From positions 31,142 to 95,141 of the forward strand of contig JAOTUY010000004.1 of assembly GCA_029863625.1 (NCBI GenBank): DNA of 64,000 nucleotides. The letters are read 5' to 3'. Shown here piece by piece: positions 58,880-64,000 of the stretch. The position numbers were made by a program, and so were the translations under genes. The stretch's first letter is position 1, and every line of letters begins with the position of its first letter. The DNA is from Acidimicrobiia bacterium. GTDB lineage: Bacteria; Actinomycetota; Acidimicrobiia; Spongiisociales; UBA4744. The notes beneath the pieces are model-generated. The model was not told where the DNA came from. It saw nothing but the letters and a program-made list of their open reading frames with translations, and did no database searches.

Positions 58880-59230
58880 AGGTTAGGAAGGTAGTCAACA
58901 TCTCTGGTACATCCTCCGGCAACAACACCGACGGAAAACCAGCGAAATCACGAACCACCCACAAGGACCCGAAACAACAAGCTACAGCGACAAAACCACA
59001 ACCACCACTCCGGAAAACCCACACAGGGTCAGTCCCGTACGTGAGGACGGGACGGCGGGTTACCACCGTCGGTCGGCTGTTGCTGGTACGGGTATGGGTA
59101 TGGTTGGGCGGGATGGTTTTGTTGATGGTTTTTGTGTGGGTGGTGGGGTACCGGGTGTGGGGTGTTTGTGTAATTCGCCGTTTTGGTGGTGGACGGGGTG
59201 GCTGCGAGGTTGGTCAACGGTTGCGCGTGT
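58880..59230. other. AC-rich to GT-rich composition switch with central hairpins in a convergent intergenic region
   Basis: AC-rich to about 59030, hairpin TCCCGT/ACGGGA (59033-59038/59047-59052), GT-rich from about 59080. Confidence 0.5.
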
Positions 59231-59250
59231 GACCAACCAGGCTGCTCGCC

Positions 59251-61497
59251 TTAGCGTTGAATGGGAATGTCCTTGAATTCGAGGTCTCTGCGGTCTTCCC
59301 GCGTCCCATCGCATTCATCCTTGGCGGGGATTGTGTATTCCTGGGTCTGAAAACCCGAGATGGTTGCAGCGTTGTAGGAGCCGGTAAGTTCAGCGGTCGA
59401 TCCGGGTAACAGTGTGAACGTCCCCTCATCGCGGGTGCCTTCCCATTCATGGGTGCCCTCCCAGACGACCTCCTGTTCCCGGTCTCTGGCGAAGACATTT
59501 CCGTGCCGACCTTCCTCTTGAGTGCAGTCGTACACAAGCTCCCGGTGGAAGGTGAACGTCCCGGTTGCTTTCCCGCCGTCTTCAAGCATGATCACAATCT
59601 CGACTGTTGATTTGTCGGTCACTGAGCCGTTGATGCCGAAGTTGGTGCTGGCCGTTAGCGTTCTTGTGCCGGTGCCCTCGAACGTCCATGGATACGACAC
59701 GGGCTCCAGGGTGATAGTCACCTCGGTAGCCTGTTCGGATTGCACCTGGATCTCCTTCGTGGCTTGGTTGAACCCCGTGGCGTTGACCACAACCAAACTT
59801 GGCCCGGCGGGCACGTCGGTGATTTCGAAGCTGCCTGCCCCGTCGCTGGTGGTCTGCATGTTCTCCAAATTGGATGGCACCACGACGACTCCGGCGCCCT
59901 CGACCGGGTCACCGCTCTCGGCGTCGGTTATCCGACCGCTGACAACCCCCGGCGACGGGGACATCACGAACTCGACGGTGGGGAGGCGGTTCCGATCGAG
60001 CGTGTCGGGGTTACCAGGCTCGATGAGCATTTCATCACTGAAGGGCAGGTAAGGGCCAACGTCCTTGCAGTCTGCGTCCACCGTCCAACCTGGGGGAACA
60101 ACCACACAGACCTCAATGGTAAAACCGGCGTCCTGGGTGGACTGAGCGAACCGGCTGATGTTCGAAACGCGTCGCAGGATCTTGTCGCAGTCTGGTTCTT
60201 CCTCTCCGAAGACCAGCTCCCCCACCGCGTTGCCAGCCCAAAAAAAGATCGCCACGGTGGCCGCGGCAGCAAGACCGGCCACCAGCTCGGGAACAGCTAC
60301 CGCGGCAGCCCCACCACCGAGGACGGACGCGCCACCGAGCACGACAGCTTCTTCGGCCTTTGCTGCCAACAAGTAATAGATGCCAGTAGCAAGGGTGGAG
60401 CTGAAAACATTCGCGGCCCCCTCCGCGACGCGGGCGGCTCGCTCCCACCCATCCATTGGAGATGGGGCCGCCCACCAGTCGTTACCGAAGGCTTCCTTAC
60501 ACGCTTGCAGGCTGGGCCATAGAGTTGGGGTGAGCCCCTCGACGAACTCCTCCGCTTGATGGGCTACCACGATCCGGTCAGTGCGGCCAAAGTCGTGCGA
60601 GGTGAGCGGTTGACGCCACCAACGGCACTCGAAGAATGTTTCGCCCCGGCTGGTATAGCACGCAGAGGTCTTGGCAAAGGGCGGCTGTAGGCCGTCCGGC
60701 AACAGTTCCTCGCTCGTCACAACCACATCGAAGAAGGCCGCCCTTCGCACCTCGATGGAGGAGCCCCCTGGTTCGTCAGCTCTCGCAAAGTGGCCGGTTC
60801 CCGGCCGGACGGCAGCGCCCGGCCCACGAGCCAACGCAAACAATCCGGCAGACAAGGAACCCTCCGACACGACCCCGTTCGCACCCAGATCAGAGAGCGA
60901 CTCAGAAGCGGTGTCCCCGCCGGCCGCCAGAGGGAAGTTCTCGGATGATGTTGTCCCGTCCAAAGCGACATGCTGAACGTTCAGCACGTCGTCTGTGAAG
61001 CCGAAACGTAGTTCCCCGAGCGGACCCAAATACATGACCGCCGGGCGCCCAGCAGAATCAGAATCGATCCGTATCGCCTCGTCGAAACCCACCAAATAGA
61101 CCAAAGCCCCCGTGGGAGGAAGATTGCTCGACGGTTTCGGACCAATATATTCGACCTTCTCGATCAGGTGATCACCCGGCTCATACAGCACGGTGGCCGC
61201 TACCGGGCTGGCAGGGTCCTCATCGATGATCAGAGCCGAAGGTTCGGGAACAACGAGCCCCTCGCCGGTCCCGCCGTCTGGCGGGCTGGTCGTCTCAACG
61301 AGGGTCACCGCAGGGCCACCGTCACCGCTCCCGCAAGCCACAACGACCAAAGCCAACACCACACCGATCGCCACGGTTTGCTGCAAACCCCTCACACCAT
61401 TGGCACCAACCACGACCCCTTCTCCCAGCCTCGCGCTGCCGTCAGATGCACGCTGGGGTGGCTTAGTCGCGGACACCAAGGTGATCCAGTGCGACAA
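59251..61497 (-). CDS. Large lipoprotein with carboxypeptidase-regulatory-like domain
   Basis: GLQQTVAIGVVLALVVVACGSGD lipobox; VSGRITDAESGDPVEGAGVVVVPSNLENMQTTSDGAGSFEITDVPAG; true start near 61395. Confidence 0.7.
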   Translation of the reverse strand: MSHWITLVSATKPPQRASDGSARLGEGVVVGANGVRGLQQTVAIGVVLALVVVACGSGDGGPAVTLVETTSPPDGGTGEGLVVPEPSALIIDEDPASPVAATVLYEPGDHLIEKVEYIGPKPSSNLPPTGALVYLVGFDEAIRIDSDSAGRPAVMYLGPLGELRFGFTDDVLNVQHVALDGTTSSENFPLAAGGDTASESLSDLGANGVVSEGSLSAGLFALARGPGAAVRPGTGHFARADEPGGSSIEVRRAAFFDVVVTSEELLPDGLQPPFAKTSACYTSRGETFFECRWWRQPLTSHDFGRTDRIVVAHQAEEFVEGLTPTLWPSLQACKEAFGNDWWAAPSPMDGWERAARVAEGAANVFSSTLATGIYYLLAAKAEEAVVLGGASVLGGGAAAVAVPELVAGLAAAATVAIFFWAGNAVGELVFGEEEPDCDKILRRVSNISRFAQSTQDAGFTIEVCVVVPPGWTVDADCKDVGPYLPFSDEMLIEPGNPDTLDRNRLPTVEFVMSPSPGVVSGRITDAESGDPVEGAGVVVVPSNLENMQTTSDGAGSFEITDVPAGPSLVVVNATGFNQATKEIQVQSEQATEVTITLEPVSYPWTFEGTGTRTLTASTNFGINGSVTDKSTVEIVIMLEDGGKATGTFTFHRELVYDCTQEEGRHGNVFARDREQEVVWEGTHEWEGTRDEGTFTLLPGSTAELTGSYNAATISGFQTQEYTIPAKDECDGTREDRRDLEFKDIPIQR

Positions 61498-61982
61498 TCC
61501 GCTAGCTGCAGAGCGTGTCTAGCGGTCGCGTCCCAACATCCGAACAACTCTTCGTCGAACAATATGGGTTGCCGTGATGGCAAGAACAGAGGCGAACGAC
61601 CCCAATCCAACAGTTCACTGATCGGCTGCCGGTAGCTTCTTGAGCTGCACGTGGGTGCTATTCGAGGTTGCGGCCCTTAATAACCCAGGTCGGAACCAGC
61701 GTGCTGTTCTGGGTCGGCGAACCGGCATTACCGAGCACATGGCAACGGCTTGGGCCAGCAAGCGGACCGCAGTTATGAGCGCCCAAACCGTTTCTCTAAT
61801 TCTGGAAACGGGACGTATAAGGTGCCGGTGTCGATCCTGTTCCGCAACCGCCCGACGGGACAGTGGATGACCGTGACAGCATTTTGAGGGCTGTCCCGGG
61901 GAGGGCTGCAATACCTCAAGAGCCGGTGGTGGGCATCGGCTTGGTCGGTGCCCTTCCACCAATATTTGAGAGGGAGAAGACG

Positions 61983-62423
61983 ATGAGCGAGAAGATCAAG
62001 ACCGACTCTGAAGAGTTCCAGCGGGCGGTCGCTCGTGGTGATAGAGCACAGATCGAGGAGTGGGACGCGCAAGGGCTGATCGAATGGGACAGCCGAAACT
62101 TTGCTGGCCGTCAACTGTCCGAACAAGCGCAGCAAAAACGGAAGGCCGCCGAGGAAGCGGCTAAGCAGACGGTCAACCAGCCGGGTTCCCGTTTCGAAGA
62201 GGCCGAGCAGACCGAGCTACCTTCCCGACTCGACAACCTGGGGGTCGGCAAGGACGAAAGGTTATGGTCCGGCCATCGGCTGGTGCAAAGGGCGATCCGG
62301 CAAGGCGACTCGGTTTTGCTCGCCGAAATTTATGCCGATCCCCGTTATGAATCGGCTCAAGCGTCTGGTCCGGATGGGGCGTTCACGTCTGCCGACATAG
62401 CCGCATACATGGACCGGCCATGA
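61983..62423 (+). CDS. Hypothetical protein
   Basis: MSEKIKTDSEEFQRAVARGDRAQIEEWDAQGLIEWDS... with GGGAGAAG ribosome-binding site. Confidence 0.65.
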   Translation: MSEKIKTDSEEFQRAVARGDRAQIEEWDAQGLIEWDSRNFAGRQLSEQAQQKRKAAEEAAKQTVNQPGSRFEEAEQTELPSRLDNLGVGKDERLWSGHRLVQRAIRQGDSVLLAEIYADPRYESAQASGPDGAFTSADIAAYMDRP

Positions 62424-62791
62424 AATACTTCAACATTCCGGCACCCGACGGTGAACAGGCAGCCATCCTAAGGATGGTCGGGGAAGCCTTGTTGTGGCCG
62501 GAGTCATCGACCAGATGGCGGGAAGTGTTCCGCTGGTGCGATCAGCATCCCTCCAACGAAATCGCTCGAACCATCCTCAAAGGGTTCGCCGCTCAAGGTG
62601 GCAATGTCGATGAAGCGTTGACGTTGGGTCAGGATTGGGAAGAGGTCAAGGAACCGATCCGGTTGACCCGCGCGTTCGCTGCCAACCTGCCGGGTGACAT
62701 CGAACAGAACACCGCGTTGTTGGTGGACGCCAGGAAGAGGGCGACGATGCGACGGCGTGCCGCCCACTCTAGAGAGGCGGGTTTCGTCTAA
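62420..62791 (+). CDS. Hypothetical protein
   Basis: ATGA overlap with preceding ORF; MKYFNIPAPDGEQAAILRMVGEALLWP... Confidence 0.65.
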   Translation: MKYFNIPAPDGEQAAILRMVGEALLWPESSTRWREVFRWCDQHPSNEIARTILKGFAAQGGNVDEALTLGQDWEEVKEPIRLTRAFAANLPGDIEQNTALLVDARKRATMRRRAAHSREAGFV

Positions 62792-63093
62792 TGAGAAACG
62801 AAAAACTCAAATACCAAGATGATCTGGTAGCTCAACAACTCTTCGAGCTTGCTGGTACGGCGTTGGCTGATCCTGGTGACGCAGAACCGCGAAGAGAGTT
62901 TTGGAAATTTGTTGATACGGCGGACCATCCGTGGTTGTCAATCTTGGTAAGGAGCGCCAAAGCAGCCCACCCCCGCGGCTTGGATGCCGGTGCTGAGAAG
63001 ATGCGAGACACGATCGAAGACGCCTACGGGAAAAAGTATGCCGGGCAGCCAGACTGGTTGAGGGGAGTCTATCAGGTGTTCGAGCGGCGATGA
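62791..63093 (+). CDS. Hypothetical protein
   Basis: TAATG overlap with preceding ORF; MRNEKLKYQDDLVAQQLFELAGTALAD... Confidence 0.65.
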   Translation: MRNEKLKYQDDLVAQQLFELAGTALADPGDAEPRREFWKFVDTADHPWLSILVRSAKAAHPRGLDAGAEKMRDTIEDAYGKKYAGQPDWLRGVYQVFERR

Positions 63094-63293
63094 TCAACGG
63101 GATAGATCGGATCGAAACCAAGGTCAAATGCCTGAAAGAAAACCACGAGTTCCGATTCGAAAATTTGGAGGCCGCGATCGGCAACCTGAATTTGTTGGTG
63201 GCCGCCTTGCAGACTGAATATCCGATCCGTCACGCCTACCGGTTGAACGGCAACGGCCAAACCCAACGCGGACACGTATCGGCTAGCGAGTAG
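63090..63293 (+). CDS. Small hypothetical protein
   Basis: ATGA overlap; MINGIDRIETKVKCLKENHEFRFENLEAAIGNLNLLVAALQTEY (coiled-coil-like). Confidence 0.55.
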   Translation: MINGIDRIETKVKCLKENHEFRFENLEAAIGNLNLLVAALQTEYPIRHAYRLNGNGQTQRGHVSASE

Positions 63294-63295
63294 TC

Positions 63296-63463
63296 ATGGC
63301 CGTTCCGGTGGTGGTGGTGGCGATCAGCGTCCCACCGGTCACGATCACGGGTGATGTGACCTTCACCCCCCACCCGAACTTCATGCTGTTGGCGGAGGTC
63401 GGACAGAGGTTCGGGTCTTCGACCTCCCGGGACCCAACCCTTGCCTCTCAGGGCCGTCCCTAG
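63296..63463 (+). CDS. Very small hypothetical protein
   Basis: 55-aa ORF MAVPVVVVAISVPPVTITGDVTFTPHPNFMLLAEVG... directly after previous stop; below ORF-track cutoff. Confidence 0.35.
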   Translation: MAVPVVVVAISVPPVTITGDVTFTPHPNFMLLAEVGQRFGSSTSRDPTLASQGRP

Positions 63464-63506
63464 GGCGGGATACGAACCCTCCCCAGACACCTCCAAATCA
63501 CTGATC

Positions 63507-63538
63507 AGGTATGGACCAGCCGATGAGGTATGGACCAG
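63507..63538. repeat. Two direct repeats, 19-bp period
   Basis: AGGTATGGACCAG at 63507-63519 and 63526-63538. Confidence 0.6.
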
Positions 63539-63564
63539 TTTGTCTGCTCGAAGGCGTTGCCGTG

Positions 63565-64000
63565 TTATGCGGCTCCAGGCGCACACAGGGCATAGGCAAT
63601 CAATTGATCGGTTGGGTTACCCCCGTAGCTCGAATAGAACTCGGTTCCCACATTCCACGACCACACAGAGCCGTCGAAGCTCGGGTAGCTGGCCTCAATT
63701 CGCAGCGGGAAATAGGCGGTGTTCGGTGCGTACTGGTGGCCGCCTCCCGTGAGAACCTCGCCGGGCAGACAGAAAGCCGTTGCCGACATCCTGCCCGAGA
63801 ACTCCCGCGGTATGTTGAAAGTCCCGGTTCGCATGGTGACAGCAGCCGGACCAGCGGGACCAACCGGACCGGGAGGGCCTTGTGCACCGTCAAGACCATC
63901 GATACCGTCCAAGCCGTTCTCACCATCGATACCGTCCAAGCCGTTCTCACAATCGATACCGTCCAAGCCGTTCTCACCATCGATACATGCCAGACCGTTG
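63565..64000 (-). CDS. Collagen-like (G-X-Y) protein, N-terminus beyond window
   Basis: NGLDGIDGENGLDGIDGLDGAQGPPGPVGPAGPAA then unique C-terminal domain; frame open to window end. Confidence 0.7.
   Translation of the reverse strand, partial: NGLACIDGENGLDGIDCENGLDGIDGENGLDGIDGLDGAQGPPGPVGPAGPAAVTMRTGTFNIPREFSGRMSATAFCLPGEVLTGGGHQYAPNTAYFPLRIEASYPSFDGSVWSWNVGTEFYSSYGGNPTDQLIAYALCAPGAA
63895..64000. repeat. 27-bp tandem repeat coding collagen-like triplets
   Basis: ACCATCGATACCGTCCAAGCCGTTCTC at 63895, 63922, 63949 (one mismatch) and a diverged copy at 63976. Confidence 0.85.

Larger units (their letters stand above)
53787..64000. mobile_element. Integrative mobile element, left part; right end outside window
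   Basis: Large serine integrase at edge, XRE regulator, replication-type ATPase, iteron-like repeats, small unknown ORFs. Confidence 0.7.

Noticed and set aside
58837-59232. ORFs across the AC/GT-rich segment on both strands (also 59029..59217 -)
   Set aside because: Low-complexity translations (Pro/His/Thr or Gly/Val/Arg) driven by base composition.
61615-61962. Minus-strand ORF and overlapping plus ORF 61640..61870
   Set aside because: No recognisable family or convincing start; region left unassigned.
63895-64000. Possible CRISPR-like regular repeats
   Set aside because: The 27-bp units are contiguous with no spacers and encode in-frame G-X-Y repeats.
1-64000. tRNA, rRNA and CRISPR genes
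   Set aside because: None could be recognised by eye; a tRNAscan-SE/Infernal run would be decisive.

Overview
GC-rich actinobacterial chromosome segment (gene content and order look Acidimicrobiia-like; this placement is inference). Positions 1-53775 are ordinary chromosome: a dinB 3' end, a MoxR/DUF58/transglutaminase cluster, and a compact dcw cell-division cluster (mraZ-rsmH-ftsL-ftsI-murE-mraY-murD-ftsW-murG-murC-murB-ftsQ-ftsZ-pgeF-yggS-sepF-yggT-divIVA). The dcw cluster has no murF between murE and mraY. It is followed by ileS with a T-box leader, dksA-like/lspA/rluD, two adjacent phosphofructokinases with different donor signatures, dnaE, a pair of ArsA-like ATPases, a fused tandem ThyX-like protein, nth, MATE, MFS, ccdA, trpE, ygfZ, a two-component system and trpC. 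At about 53787 the chromosome appears interrupted by an integrated mobile element. The ATGA overlap after trpC starts an ORF reading MTWVK, the usual start of TrpF (MTWVKICG), and this is cut after five codons by sequence leading into a large serine integrase. The element runs past the right edge. It carries an XRE regulator, a RepA/DnaB-like AAA ATPase followed by an iteron-like GTCAAG array and a G-rich tract, a zinc-finger protein, a DUF4230 membrane protein, a large lipoprotein, a cluster of small overlapping unknown ORFs and a collagen-like protein. Family calls come from motif recognition by eye; no searches were run.
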